From: Paguma larvata
Taxonomy: Eukaryota; Chordata; Mammalia; Carnivora; Viverridae
Direction: 5' to 3'
DNA length: 64,000 nt
Assembly: GCA_030068075.1 (NCBI GenBank)
Contig: CM057841.1
Span: 7,387,565 to 7,451,564 of the forward strand
The notes beneath the pieces are model-generated. The model was not told where the DNA came from and ran no database searches. It saw nothing but the letters and a program-made list of their open reading frames with translations. This document shows, one piece after another, positions 12,289 through 24,534 of the stretch. Position 1 is the stretch's first letter; each line of letters starts with the position of its first letter. The position numbers were made by a program, and so were the translations under genes.

Positions 12289-12511
12289 TAGCTCTTCTGT
12301 TACACTTTCAGAGATTCATAGATTCCCTCCAAAATTTGATGACATCCATGTCCTTTAGTTCATTACTTATTATCTATCTCTTGTATTGGATGACTCTGAC
12401 TTCTGCTGTGTACCTGCTGTATCACTTGCTCCATTCTCTTTAGATACTGACTTGAGATTCCATCCCCCTCCATTTCATAATGGTAGGATTCATTGATTTT
12501 TTTTTTCCTAG

Positions 12512-14489
<1,978 letters not shown>

Positions 14490-14965
14490 ATGCAGGGAAT
14501 GTTAGGATACTTTTGGTTTTTGTCAGTTTCAGAAACTTATCCAGGAGAGACCATCTACCACCAGTGTACCCTAATTTCATTAGGGAAAGGCATATAAATG
14601 AGGTGAAAGGTCAACATCTTTTCTCAAGAAGTGAAATCCCATTATACTTCATACAGAAATAAAACCTGGCTGCAAGAGATGTGTTCTCTGGGTCATCATA
14701 GAATAGTCTTCGCTGAGAAAAAAACAACAACAACAACAACAACTCATAAATGTTGTGAATCCTGGAACACCTCCCAAACAAATGAGCGTTCATACCAAAG
14801 CAGATAGATGACTGAAGACTTGTGATAAGAGATGCCTCTGGCATAAAGTCCAAAACTTACTGTGCATCAGATAATACTTATTAAGAATTAGTGCAGTGTA
14901 ATGATACCGGGCCAGGTTGCTTACATATGAACTTTACAATAAAAATTCTGTTCCTGTCATATTAC
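14490..14965 (+). other. 3' UTR of zinc-finger unit 1 with poly(A) signal
   Basis: The stop TGA is followed by finger-like remnants (cctatgaatgcagggaatg, ccaggagagacc), as often seen in ZNF 3' UTRs. An AATAAA lies at 14938-14943. The ERV 3' LTR begins about 100 bp further on. Confidence 0.6.
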
Positions 14966-15069
14966 CATTTATTTATAGAAAATATAACATGAAGTAGAAG
15001 AGCAAATAACTTCAGTATGCCCAAAGACACTTTGTTTCATGTTTGAAAATATGGAATTGAATGAGCTCT

Positions 15070-15544
15070 TGTTCACTTCAGGTCCAGGTGTGGAGAGCAC
15101 GAGATTAACAGAAAGAAAGAGGACTCAGATATCAGTGTATCCCGAGTGCCTTGCTTCAGCAAAGGCAGTCTTTTATTAGAATCACAAACAATATGATCTT
15201 TAGATCAGTCAATGGTAATGATGTTTTCACGCTATTCGTAAAATCAGTGACCTTTAAGCATAGCTAGTAAACAGAGCTAGTTTCGAGAAAATGATCAATT
15301 GCTTTCAATGTTTAACTATAATGATCAAAGCACAGCGGCAGGATAATTATTTTGTGATGTCCATTTCTCGGGACTATACAACTGAAGAAACAGAACAGCC
15401 GTTAACTCAGGACTTCCTGGTTAGACAAACAGGAAGCCTCTGGCCATTCGTACAGAACAGTGCGCTCTTTTGCACTTCCCAGCATTCTTGTGTGCAAGAC
15501 CTGCTGAGGGTCATCTGGCCGTCAGCCAACTCCTTATCTCTTCA
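15070..15544 (-). repeat. ERV 3' LTR
   Basis: About 475 bp, read on the - strand from TGAAGAGATAAGGAGTTGG (15544) leftwards. It matches the 5' LTR along its length (shared gactcagatatcagtgt, ggataatt, gttagacaaac, cagccaactcctt). AATAAA on the - strand lies at 15177-15172. An extra segment near 15360-15415 is absent from the 5' LTR. The left edge (U5 end) is approximate. Confidence 0.82.
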
Positions 15545-15548
15545 GGTC

Positions 15549-15570
15549 TCCTTCATTTCCCCCTTTTCTG
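15549..15570 (-). other. ERV polypurine tract
   Basis: The - strand reads cagaaaagggggaaatgaag and further purines right before the 3' LTR start at 15544. This is where plus-strand DNA synthesis is primed in retroviruses. Confidence 0.75.
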
Positions 15571-16294
15571 TTTTAACTGTTTGAAGCATCGGAGTAAATA
15601 CAGCTGTGTGATGATCATTTATTTCTTTCAGTTTGGTCTTCTTCTCCAGACTAAAAATAGAAATGATACAATGAGAATTATTATCAGTATTAAAACAAGA
15701 GTATGACCTCCAATACACTTTGTTTAAAAGGGTTAATATTGTCAGCAAGACTAGATTCAATGTTTATTCCAGATAATTCTTGCAATTGACTCTGAAAAGT
15801 AGCTTGTATTTGGGCTTGTAAGTCAGCAATAGACAGTAGCATTTTTAGTTCGAGTAAATGTCTGATTGAATTCCAACAGAAATGAGTTTCATTCTATAGG
15901 ACCAGAGTTACACAGAATTGGGTAACATTCCAATCACATTTTAAAGTTCATCTTTTTTCTCTGCTTTCAACATGATCTCCTAGCATAATTATAGCAGATT
16001 CCAAATCAGCTACTTCAGCGTTTAGCATGCTATCGATTTTATTTTGTTGATTCTACAGTTTTTCTGAATTAGCGTGCCACTGTTGAACAAAATGTGTAGT
16101 TTGTATGGATTGTTAGAAGGCTAGACCAGGTACAGTAGCAGTAGCTTTTACAACTATAATTCCATAACCAAGGCAATAATTAGTCCAACCATTCACTTAA
16201 AACGTTTTTGAAGATCTTTCAAAAGGCTTTGTAGGATCCAAGCAGAAGAATCACTCCATTTTCTATGTAGCTGAACCGGCATCCAGATACCTGC
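15571..16294 (-). pseudogene. ERV env, transmembrane-subunit region (decayed)
   Basis: By position this stretch, between the surface-subunit remnants and the polypurine tract, should hold the transmembrane subunit. Only short open pieces remain, for example one at 15,760-15,542 with a hydrophobic start followed by a basic, charged tail. Several stops interrupt it. I could not identify a fusion peptide or membrane anchor with confidence. Confidence 0.5.
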
Positions 16295-17180
16295 TCAAGC
16301 TCTTAAGATATAAATGCTTTCAGTTGCGAAATTAACAGAAATAGTATGATTAAGGCAAGTATATAGAGAACAATTATAACAATTAAAAGTGAAGTTAGAT
16401 TCATGCCATTTGGGAGTACCTATGAGTAAAATATAGGGTAAGCGAACACAAGCAGTAACGTACTGTGATTCATTTTTGGTAAAAGCCAAAAAAGAATTAT
16501 TAGTAATTATTAGTATTGCTCCTTTCCATGCCCATAAAGCTTGTAAAGCTGTAGGTAATTTCCATAACCGATCTTGTATAGACCCTCCGGGAATGAAAGG
16601 CGCAGGCATGGACATTTCTGAGCATGCCACACATCACCACCTGTCTCATTGGTATAGATAGTGGAATTTTGTCGGTGCCATTTTAATGTACGAGAGGTTC
16701 TTTTACGTCCAGCCTGTCTTTTAGGGCTCCAATCATATACGGCAGGTGTAGAATTAGTGAGCTGCCATAATTCTGGATCTTTGCATCACACCCAATGAAT
16801 CCATTCTGGTATTTTTTCAACAATAGGAATGGTGCAAGAGGAAGGGAATCTCCCGAAGCTCTCAAATGAGAAACGTTTTGTCCCCCAAATGCCTTCCCTG
16901 TAAGTAATAAAAGGCTTTTGTGAGTTTTGGTTCCATTATGAACAGATAACCAGCCCCTAAGTTGAGGTTTTAAACAGTGTTTGTCTGGACCCATGCACGT
17001 AGGAACACAGGACCCACCAACCTGATAAAAAGGCAAAATGGTCCCTTCTTCCTCTGGTTTTATAGCTCCCCATATGTCATAAGGTCCCAGGATCCAATTA
17101 GAGTCATTAATATAAATTGGGATTGTAGCATCTGCCCAGGTAACTAAGCGATTAAGAGGGGGATGAGGATATATGCCCAA
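16295..17180 (-). pseudogene. ERV env, surface-subunit region (two open fragments)
   Basis: Two open fragments are visible. The first (17,180-16,683, 165 codons) is rich in aromatic residues with glycosylation-type N-x-S/T sites (NDSN, NGTK, NVSH) and a CVPTC cysteine pair. The second (16,630-16,295, 111 codons) has further sequons (NNSF, NFTF, NCSL, NHTI) and a CYNC pair. The break between them is near 16,640-16,690. Placement after integrase and before the polypurine tract makes this env; the glycosylated, cysteine-paired style fits betaretrovirus-like surface subunits. It cannot make an intact glycoprotein. Confidence 0.68.
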
Positions 17181-17647
17181 TATGTAAAGTTACCTGCCAA
17201 GCATACCTGAATTGTAGTTAAGGCCATCATTGCCAGGAACAGTGTTTCCGCTTTGGGAGCTTGTCCTTGAGCACGAATCATCTGTTCCCCTTCGTCTGCT
17301 AACTTCTTCAGTTGGCCCCAAATGGGTAGTTTTCTCTCATTGATTGTGGTAATGGAACTCGTTGAATTATCAGGCCTACAGTAAGGTGCATGTCGTCTTC
17401 TCGGGGGAAGATATCAAATCTGGGTCTCTTGTCCGTGTCGCAGTTTGATCAGACGATCTGGGATCTACACGGTATCCTAGCTTTCTGTGGAAATAGGAGC
17501 ATAGCTTCTTCCCTATTTTACAATTTTCCCTTCTTTCCATGTATTAGATGCTACATCCTTATACCGTATAGGTTGTTCAAGAGGTGGCATTTTTAAGATT
17601 GAGTCCCAATGACTTTGGGCTGCTGTTGTGTTATTTTCATTTAAATT

Positions 17648-18265
17648 TTAAAAATTGAGAGTCAAACGGGAATTAAGTCGCATTTTAGGTGGTACAGTAA
17701 TTCCCCCTTTTTGTTTTATCAAAAACTCTTTACAAGTTCTGTTAGCACATTCAGTAATTGCTTGTCCTTGGGGATTATAAGGAATGCCAGGAACATGTTT
17801 AATATTCCAGAGTTTAAGGAATTGTTGTAATTTATCAGAAACATAGGCAGGGGCATTGTCAGTTTTAATTTGTCTAGGTATACCCATAACATTAAAAGTC
17901 TTTTTAAATGAAATATGACTGCATCAGCTTTTTCTTCTGTAAAGCAGTAGCCTACTGAAAACCAGAGAAAGTATCAATTGTTTGATAGACATATTGGAAT
18001 TTACCAAAAGCAGAGACATGAATAACGTCCATTTGCCAAATCTCATTAGGGCCTTCCCCTCGAGGATTAATCCCAGATGGAAGAGGAAAAGTATGTATTT
18101 GTTGACATATGGAGCATTGTCTTATAATTTGTTCAGCTCGTTCTTTAGTTAAAGAGAAGCGAATTTTAAGAGCTCTCCAACTGGCACGAGAGTCAGCATG
18201 AAAGGAAGTTGCATCAGCAAAAAAGGCAGAAAGGTGAGAATCTGTGTGATTGTTTGCAGCAGCTA
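17648..18265 (-). pseudogene. ERV pol, integrase domain (broken)
   Basis: Reading leftwards from about 18,265: part of the N-terminal zinc region with a CSIC pair (only this half of the HHCC site is clear), then the catalytic core with WQMDVIHVSAFGKF (first Asp), a stop after FSGFQ, a damaged stretch, and KTDNAPAYVSDK (second Asp) to QAITECANRT (Glu). The last Asp-to-Glu spacing is 35 residues, the classic D,D-35-E arrangement. The open piece 17,887-17,648 holds the second Asp and the Glu. Stops and frameshifts make it inactive. Confidence 0.82.
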
Positions 18266-18279
18266 TAGGTCAGGGGAGA

Positions 18280-18778
18280 TTAGAATGAGCGCAAATACGT
18301 GTGATATAAAGAGAACAAATAACGATTGTGAAGAATATGTTGAAGTTTGGTAAATAAGTGAAATAAATCAGTATGATCGTTATATAAGATGACAGAACAT
18401 AAACTTTGAGTGGTCAGACAAGCATGTTGGGAATCAGTGACTATATTAAGGGGCATATCATGATCAATAAGGGCCATAATTATGGCAGCAAGTTCGGCCA
18501 TTTGCACGGAACGATAAGGAGTTTGAAATATTTTTGATCCTTGGCCAGCAGAATATCCTGCTATTCCTAATAGCATCGGTGTAAAGGGTAAGGGCCATTT
18601 CTATAGGAGATGAACGAATAATTGAATTATAAATGAATTGAGTCCTCTTTATAAATTGTAGCTTTTTGCTATTAGGAAAGGAGTTGGATATTTTTCCTAT
18701 ATAAAAGCTAAATGCAGTTTGCCAATCTATATTATTTTCCCATAATGATTTTTGTTGATTATTTGTTACAGGGACCAT
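18280..18778 (-). pseudogene. ERV pol, RNase H domain (two frames)
   Basis: Two overlapping open pieces in different frames (18,778-18,464 and 18,576-18,280) carry RNase H signatures: LYTDAI (first catalytic Asp, motif altered from the usual TDGS type), SVQMAELAAI (Glu) and NIVTDSQHA (Asp). A frameshift lies between the first motif and the others. Confidence 0.72.
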
Positions 18779-19282
18779 AATTTCGTGAGGATCTTGTGCA
18801 AAGATTTGTTGGCATCTCCGACATCCTTTAAGAATAATGGATGCAATTTTATCTACATCTATAACTAATTTTTTTGTTTATTAGGGAGAAATAACCATTC
18901 AATAATACAGTCTTCCCTTTACATTATAATGCCAGTAGGTGAATGATCAGAAGGAAACATGATAAGCAAAATAGGAAGTTTAGGATTATAGCGGTCTAAA
19001 GCCGATTGCTGAAAACGTTGTTCTATGAGAGCCAATTCTTTTTCAGCCTCACATGTTAAGAGTGTGAGGGCTATTCAGATTGGGATCGGCTTGCAAGGTT
19101 TGAAAAAGATGTTGTAGTGAATAAGTAGGAATTCCCAAGGAGGGGCGTAGGCAATTAATATCCCCTTATAATTTTTGAAAATCACTTAAGGTTTTTAAAG
19201 AATCCCATCTTATTTCTATTTTTTGTGGCACTACAAGAGTTCTATAAAGAACCGACCCGAGATATTGGGCTGGAGCAGGTCT

Positions 19283-19875
19283 TCATATTTTTTCTTTTGC
19301 AATTATGAGGCCAAAAAGAGGGAGAATATGAGATGCCTGAGTAAATAAGGCATCAAGTTCAGATTGATCTTCACTAGCGAATAAAATATCATCCATATGA
19401 TGTATAATCATAGAATAAGGATATTTATTCCTAAAAGGATGAAGGGCTCTGGCAACAAATTCTTGATACATAGTAGGACTATTCAATATTCCTTGAGGTA
19501 AAACCTTCCATTGATATCTTTGGGAAGGTTGGATATTATTTACGGTAGGAATGGTAAAAGCAAATTTTCTCTAACTTGAATTTGTAAAGGAATGGTGAAA
19601 AAACAATCTTTTAAGTCAACTATAATAAGAGGCCATTCCCGAGGAATAGCACTTGGTTGAGGGAGTCCAGATTGTAGTGGACCCATGGGTTGAATTGCTT
19701 CATTAAATTTACACAAATCAGTGAGCATTCTCCATTTTCCTGATTTCTTTTTTATGATGAAAACAGGTGAATTCCGAGGGCTCACAGATGGTTCTATATG
19801 ACCTAAGTCTAGTTGTTCTCGTACTAAGGCTTTGAGTGCTTCTAACTTTTCTTTGGTTACAGGCCACTGCTCCAC
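19283..19875 (-). pseudogene. ERV pol, reverse transcriptase palm and fingers (broken)
   Basis: The open piece 19,875-19,540 holds the RT N-terminal region ([29 protein letters not shown]) and motif [15 protein letters not shown], with its catalytic Asp. After a frameshift, the piece 19,486-19,283 holds motif C as HHMDDILFA, where the usual aromatic before M-D-D is His. Downstream thumb/connection sequence to about 18,780 has many stops. Confidence 0.85.
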
Positions 19876-20045
19876 CCATATAGGATTGATAGGTCGCCAT
19901 TGTAGGAGAAGTGCATATTGAGCAGTGGCCTTTGTTATAAATTTGGAAACATAGATTCATCAGAATATTCATGAGGTCTTGGATTATTTCTGTTTCAAAA
20001 CAGGATTGTTTTTCTTATTCATCATTATACTTTTAGCATTTTCAT

Positions 20046-20302
20046 CTAAGGAGGCAATATGCAATAAAGCTCCCCATTATAATAACTCTTCCCCATAGAT
20101 TCAAACAAAGCTGTATCAGCTATATAGGGACGGATGTGACCCTGTTGTTTTTTGGGCCCCTCACATATTAATAACTCTGTGCTTTGTTTAATATTATTTA
20201 GGGATCCTATTCTGTAAACTGGATTGGAACATCCGTCGAGGGCCATTCCGCAGGCCATTGAGAAGTAGTAATAATCGAAACATCAGCCCCTGTGTCTAAA
20301 AG
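20046..20302 (-). pseudogene. ERV aspartic protease (broken)
   Basis: The active-site strand LLDTGADVSIIT is read on the - strand at about 20,300-20,262. A TGA stop sits directly before it, separating it from the dUTPase frame. The rest of the domain continues to about 20,046 through another frameshift. Confidence 0.75.
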
Positions 20303-20857
20303 TCATTTAAAGGAAATGCCTTTTATTTTTATTTGAATCATAGGGTGAGATTCTTCTAGATATGTTTGCCAAAATACCCGTTTTCCTGTACTGCCAAATC
20401 CTTCTGTTCTTTTTTTGTCTATTGTTTTACCTTTGAAGTATGGTAATAACAAAAGCTGGGCTATTCTTGTTCCTGCTTTTACTGTAATTGTAACAGAAAC
20501 AGAAATCATTAATTTGATTTCCCCCTCATAATCTTCATCAGTAAGGCCAGGCATAACCTGTAAGTCTTTGGCAGTCATTCTGCTTCTTCCTACTAACAGT
20601 CCGGTAGTGCCAGTTGGAATAGGCCCATAAATACTAGTATCGACTGTGTAAACACCATAACCTGATTGCAATGTGATAGTTTGGGGTAAGTCTATATCTA
20701 ATGCGGCACTCCTCCTAGTTGCCTGACAGAGATCTTGGACTTGTCTTCGGTGGGTTGGAAAGAGGTCACTGGGTATTGCCACCTTGTATCGTTTGTCACT
20801 GGGTCCCAAGCTGGGCAGATTTCCCGTTTCCCGAGAGAATGTGGCCGTCCTGATCAT
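20303..20857 (-). pseudogene. ERV dUTPase domain (open fragment)
   Basis: This 184-codon open piece carries trimeric dUTPase motifs in order: RRSAALDIDL (motif 1), RSRMTAKDLQV (motif 2 region), GLTDEDYEGE (motif 3, with the Asp and Tyr), GTRIAQLLLLP (motif 4) and RTEGFGSTG (glycine-rich motif 5). In betaretroviruses dUTPase is made as part of the Gag-Pro frame. It is one of the best kept parts of this element, but the upstream and downstream breaks mean no intact polyprotein. Confidence 0.85.
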
Positions 20858-21285
20858 ATCTTGATCGGCATTCTGCGGACCAATGATACCCTTTCCTGCA
20901 TCTAGGACATAAGCCTGGTGATTTGGGTATTACATTAGTGTCTTTCGGTGATTTTAGATCCTTTACCTTTCCGGCGATCCCTTTTTAAATGGCTTAATTT
21001 CCCACAATTAAAGCATTTAGTACGAGAATTTTGTAGGCCTCTTCTAATGGCTGCTGCTAAAAGATTCGCTTTATAAGACTCAGATCCTGTATCCATGTGA
21101 GCTTTCATATATTCATGAAGAGGAGCTCCTTGTGTTCTTAAAGGTCTTAAAACTCTTTGGCGTTCTGAATTTGCATTTTCAAAGGCTAGAGTTTGCAATA
21201 ATAAATCTTGTACATCAGCCCGAGTAACGGCTCTCTGTATCACAGATCGAATTTGAAATTGGTGTAGGGTTCCTTTGAAGATCAT
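20855..21285 (-). pseudogene. ERV gag, capsid end and nucleocapsid zinc knuckles
   Basis: The open piece 21,285-20,935 includes the capsid C-terminal part and the first knuckle CFNCGKLSHLKRDRR, whose last Cys is replaced by Arg. After a frame break, the second knuckle CPRCRKGYHWSAEC (about 20,915-20,870) is intact (C-x2-C-x4-H-x4-C). Confidence 0.85.
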
Positions 21286-21400
21286 ATACTTTTGGTAACA
21301 GAATGCTCAGACTGTCCAGGGGTGACTATTTGTCCCAAGCATTCAAACAACAGGTTCTGACTTGAAAGATGGCCTCATCAGTATAACGGTAATTGTCTTT

Positions 21401-21442
21401 TTAAAAATTTTTTTTAATTTATTTATTTTTGAGGGACAGAGA

Positions 21443-21482
<40 letters not shown>

Positions 21483-21648
21483 ACAAATGGGGGAGGGGCA
21501 GAGAGAGAGGGGGACACAGAATCCGAAGAAGGCTCCAGGTTCTGAGCTGTCAGCACAGAGCCTGATGCGAGGCTCGAACTCATGAACCGTGAGATCATGA
21601 CCTGAGCCAAAGTCGGATGTTTAACCAACTGAGCCACCCAGGCACCCT
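21401..21648 (-). repeat. CAN SINE in ERV gag
   Basis: Perfect 12-bp duplication gtaattgtcttt at 21,389-21,400 and 21,649-21,660; (GA)n expanded. Confidence 0.94.
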
Positions 21649-21736
21649 GTAATTGTCTTTCTAATTGCAGCCAGTTTCCAGAACCTGTCAGTTGATCAGC
21701 TGAGACTGGATTTGGTGGCTGTCTGGTTGATTCTTT

Positions 21737-21956
21737 TTTTTTTTTTTTAATGTTTTTATTTTATTTTTCAGAGGGAGAGAGAGACACAGAGCACAAGTGG
21801 GGGAGGACCAGAGAGAGAGGGAGACAGAATCAGAAGCAGGCTCCAGGCTCCAAGCTGTCAGCACAGAGCCCGACATGGGGCTCGAACTCTTGAACTGTGA
21901 GATCATGACCTGAGCTGAAGTTGGACGCTTAACTGACTGAGCCCCTCAGGCGCCCC
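21737..21956 (-). repeat. CAN SINE in ERV gag
   Basis: Duplication tggttgattcttt at 21,724-21,736 and 21,957-21,969. Confidence 0.93.
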
Positions 21957-22270
21957 TGGTTGATTCTTTCTAGCCTTTGTTAAGGCCTCATCCTGCCACC
22001 AAGTTGTAAATTGTAAACAGGCTCCAGGCTCAAGGACTGTACCAGCTAAAGCGTCCCAGTCATAAGGAATTAATCGCCCACTGGAAGACATTCCTTGAAG
22101 GATTCCCCTTACAAAAGTAGAATGTATGCCCTAAGTTACTATGGACTGTTTTAAATCCTTTACCATTTTAAAAGGAATAGGAATGTCCATATAGGTCGCT
22201 CCTCCTTCCAGAAAATGTGCATTTACTCCAGGACCTCAAGGTTCAATACGAACAGGAAAACATGTCAGCG
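21903..22270 (-). pseudogene. ERV gag, capsid region (interrupted)
   Basis: The - strand shows capsid-like coding including FLEGGATYMDIPIPFKMVK and SSSGRLIPYDWDALAG, then a tryptophan pair (TTWWQDEALTKAR). SINE insertions at 21,737-21,956 and 21,401-21,648 split the rest of the capsid, and a stop lies near 22,130. Confidence 0.65.
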
Positions 22271-22373
22271 AGGGATCTTCTCACCAGGGGCAGCGAGCAG
22301 TAAGTTCAGAACGACGGTGACAAGAAAAGTAACGAGGCAAAGAGGGAAAAGGGAGCAGAAGGTTCAAGAGAAT

Positions 22374-22730
22374 TTATAGGAGAGGTTTTATTTTTTGTAA
22401 TAAGTCCTCTTTGTTATCTACACCTAAGCTCATTTGTTGTAACATTCGTAAAAGTTCCTTATAATGATTTTTTGTTATTACGATGGGCTCCTCTGTTTCC
22501 AAGGAACTTGAGGAACCATTAATTGTATGCACTGAAGGCTCTTCGATTTTAGTATTTTGTACAGTTTCATCTTTGGAAGGATTAGGGAGCGGCCGAGTAT
22601 AAAGCTCTTCTTCTGATTTAGAGATAGGGTCCTTACATAGTTTGGCCACGTCCCCTTTTAATTGTGTTACAACCTGTCGCACCAAATCTTCGCTCTCAGA
22701 TTGAAGGGGCTGTTGTGCCATGGCTATCAA
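22374..22730 (-). pseudogene. ERV gag, region between matrix and capsid
   Basis: A 118-codon open piece, acidic and rich in Ser/Glu/Lys, with RQVVTQLKGDVAKL near its start. It lies between the matrix region and the capsid, as expected for the variable phospho- or proline-rich Gag segment. No late-domain motif was seen. Confidence 0.55.
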
Positions 22731-22740
22731 AAAACATAAG

Positions 22741-22977
22741 GGGGGCCCCTGGGTGGCTCAGTCAGTTAATCGGCGGACTTCAGCTCAGGTCACGATCTCA
22801 CAGTTCGTGAATTCAAGCCCCATGTCAGGCTGTGCTGACAGCTCAGAGCCTGGAGCCTGCTTTGGATTCTGTGTCTCCGTCTCTGCTCCTCTCCCACTCA
22901 CACTTTGTCTCACTCTCTCTCAAAAATAATAAACATTAAAAAAAAAAAAAAGAATAGTGTTCTATTAAAAAAAAAAC
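22741..22977 (+). repeat. CAN SINE in ERV gag
   Basis: Duplication aaaaaacataag on both sides (to 22,740 and to 22,990). Confidence 0.92.
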
Positions 22978-23470
22978 AAAAAAACATAAGGACCAGACAC
23001 CTACAGGGATGTTTTCCCCTTGCTGGTGAGCACGGCATGAAGACCGTTCCACTTGTCTCCATGTTTTTAAATTTAGTAAGGTTTGTCCATCTGGATGAAA
23101 CCAGTAACAATGTTTTTTTATAAGCTTAAACAAATGTTCATAGGTTGAGGAATGAACCCGTACTCCTGACCCTTTGAGGAGATTTTTATTTTTATTTTTT
23201 TTAATGTTTTTATTTTATTTTTGAGAGACATAGAGACAGAGCGTGAGCAAGGGAAGGGCAGAGAGAGAGGGAGATACAGAATCGGAAGCAGGCTCCAGGC
23301 TCTGATGAGCCGTCAGCACAGAGTCCGACTCGGGGCTCGAACTCACAGACCGTGAGATCATGCCCTGAGCTGAAGTCGGCCGCTCAACCGACTGAACCAT
23401 CCAGGTGCCCCTCGAGGAGATTTTTAAGTAATTGAATATACCGAGCCTCCTCAGATGGGGAATTCCCCAT
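22978..23470 (-). pseudogene. ERV gag, matrix N-terminus (SINE-interrupted)
   Basis: The gag ATG is at 23470 on the - strand, giving MGNSPSEEARYIQLLKNLL, a Met-Gly start typical for N-myristoylated matrix. A SINE (23,189-23,413) interrupts the frame at that point. Beyond it the matrix continues as EHLFKLIKKHCYWFHPDG and LLNLKTWRQVE. Confidence 0.75.
23189..23413 (-). repeat. CAN SINE in ERV matrix region
   Basis: Perfect 13-bp duplication gaggagattttta at 23,176-23,188 and 23,414-23,426. Confidence 0.94.
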
Positions 23471-23502
23471 CTTACTCTCCCCGTCCCCAAAAGTTTCGCT
23501 TA

Positions 23503-23510
23503 CCTTCGAG
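23503..23510 (-). other. Candidate ERV major splice donor
   Basis: CTCGAAG/GTAAGC on the - strand, between the primer binding site and the gag ATG; the place and sequence expected for the donor of env mRNA. Confidence 0.5.
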
Positions 23511-23570
23511 CGAGAAGAACCCCTTTCGGTTCCGCGCCCTTTGCGGACTCCGCAGTAATGCCAACACCTC

Positions 23571-23588
23571 ATCCCTTTTCGGGTGCCA
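23571..23588 (-). other. ERV primer binding site, tRNA-Lys type
   Basis: The - strand reads TGGCACCCGAAAAGGGAT, a near match to the 18-nt site complementary to tRNA-Lys. It lies two or three bases after the end of the 5' LTR. Confidence 0.8.
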
Positions 23589-23589
23589 G

Positions 23590-24016
23590 TTGTTGTTTCT
23601 CGTTCTTTTCAGGGGGAGGCGTGGAGAGCGCAAGATTAAAGGAAAGACAGAAGACTCAGATATCAGTGTCTCCTGAGTGCCTTGCTATAGCAGAGGCAGC
23701 CTTTTTATTAGAACAGCAAACAACATGACCTACAGGCAAAACAGTGATAATTATCTTTCGTGCTATTAGCAAAACTAGTGAGCAAAACTAATTTCAACGA
23801 AGTAATCACTTTCTTTCAATGATTAACAATAATGGTCATTGCACAGCTGCAGGATAATTGTTTTATGACTGTAAACTTCAGAATTTATGGTTAGACAAAC
23901 GGGAAACCTTGGGCCATTGCATACAGAGCTGTGTGCTGTCCATTATGTCCCAGCTCCCCTTGTGTGCAAGAAGTGTCCGGGGTCATTTGGCCATCAGCCA
24001 ACTCCTTGTCTTTACA
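23590..24016 (-). repeat. ERV 5' LTR
   Basis: About 427 bp, beginning TGTAAAGACAAGGAGTTGGC at 24016 and ending ...GAAACAACA next to the primer binding site. AATAAA on the - strand lies at 23709-23704. U3 points left, away from the unit 2 promoter. Confidence 0.85.
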
Positions 24017-24534
24017 TAGTTTCCTTTAATTATTTTTCCAACTTTGCATTCTAATAATTTTAAGTATAAAAAGGTTGAAAGTCTAAATAATGATGACCCC
24101 TATGTACCTACAAAATAGGTTCAGCAACCTCACCATTTTATTATGTACCTGTTTTCCATTCAGTTATCTACCTATTTATTTTTTCAGATTCATCTGAACT
24201 TAAGGATACTATCACAGCTTCTGTATTACCACACATCCCCTACATAATTAAAACATTTATTACTAAACCTAAGAAATTAAACAGTGTAAGTTAAACCACT
24301 GGGTGTACACCAGGAGATTTTGCTGCAGCCTGACACAAGTCACATTAACACGGCTAGTCCCTTTGCGCCTAGTCTCCACTTTGTCGTTGGGGAGATCACA
24401 AAATCCTCCTCCACCGTGTGAAGAGGCACTTAAAGCAAGGCTTTTATGTGACCCCTCCAACCCACATATAGGTTGGAAGCGTCCAGGAGAAGTATACTTT
24501 CCTTGATAGAGTAACCTGAACTTTTTTCTTTCCC
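24017..24534. other. Unassigned DNA between the ERV and the CpG island
   Basis: 24,025-24,200 resembles old LINE 3' sequence; 24,200-24,534 shows no recognised feature and may be proximal promoter of unit 2. Confidence 0.3.

Larger units (their letters stand above)
15070..24016 (-). mobile_element. Class II (betaretrovirus-like) endogenous retrovirus, near full length, defective
   Basis: The element is about 8.95 kb including four later SINEs. On the - strand the order is 5' LTR, Lys-type primer binding site, gag, dUTPase plus protease, pol (RT, RNase H, integrase), env, polypurine tract, 3' LTR. A dUTPase domain next to protease, two Gag zinc knuckles and a Lys primer are class II traits. 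Every reading frame has stops or frameshifts. The two LTRs differ visibly, with many substitutions and a roughly 45-nt extra stretch in the 3' copy, so the insertion is old. No clear 6-bp target duplication was found. It lies antisense between unit 1 and the unit 2 promoter. Confidence 0.9.

Noticed and set aside
15064..24022. Target-site duplication for the 8.9-kb ERV
   Set aside because: Six bases next to the two LTR ends do not match; the left LTR edge is uncertain.
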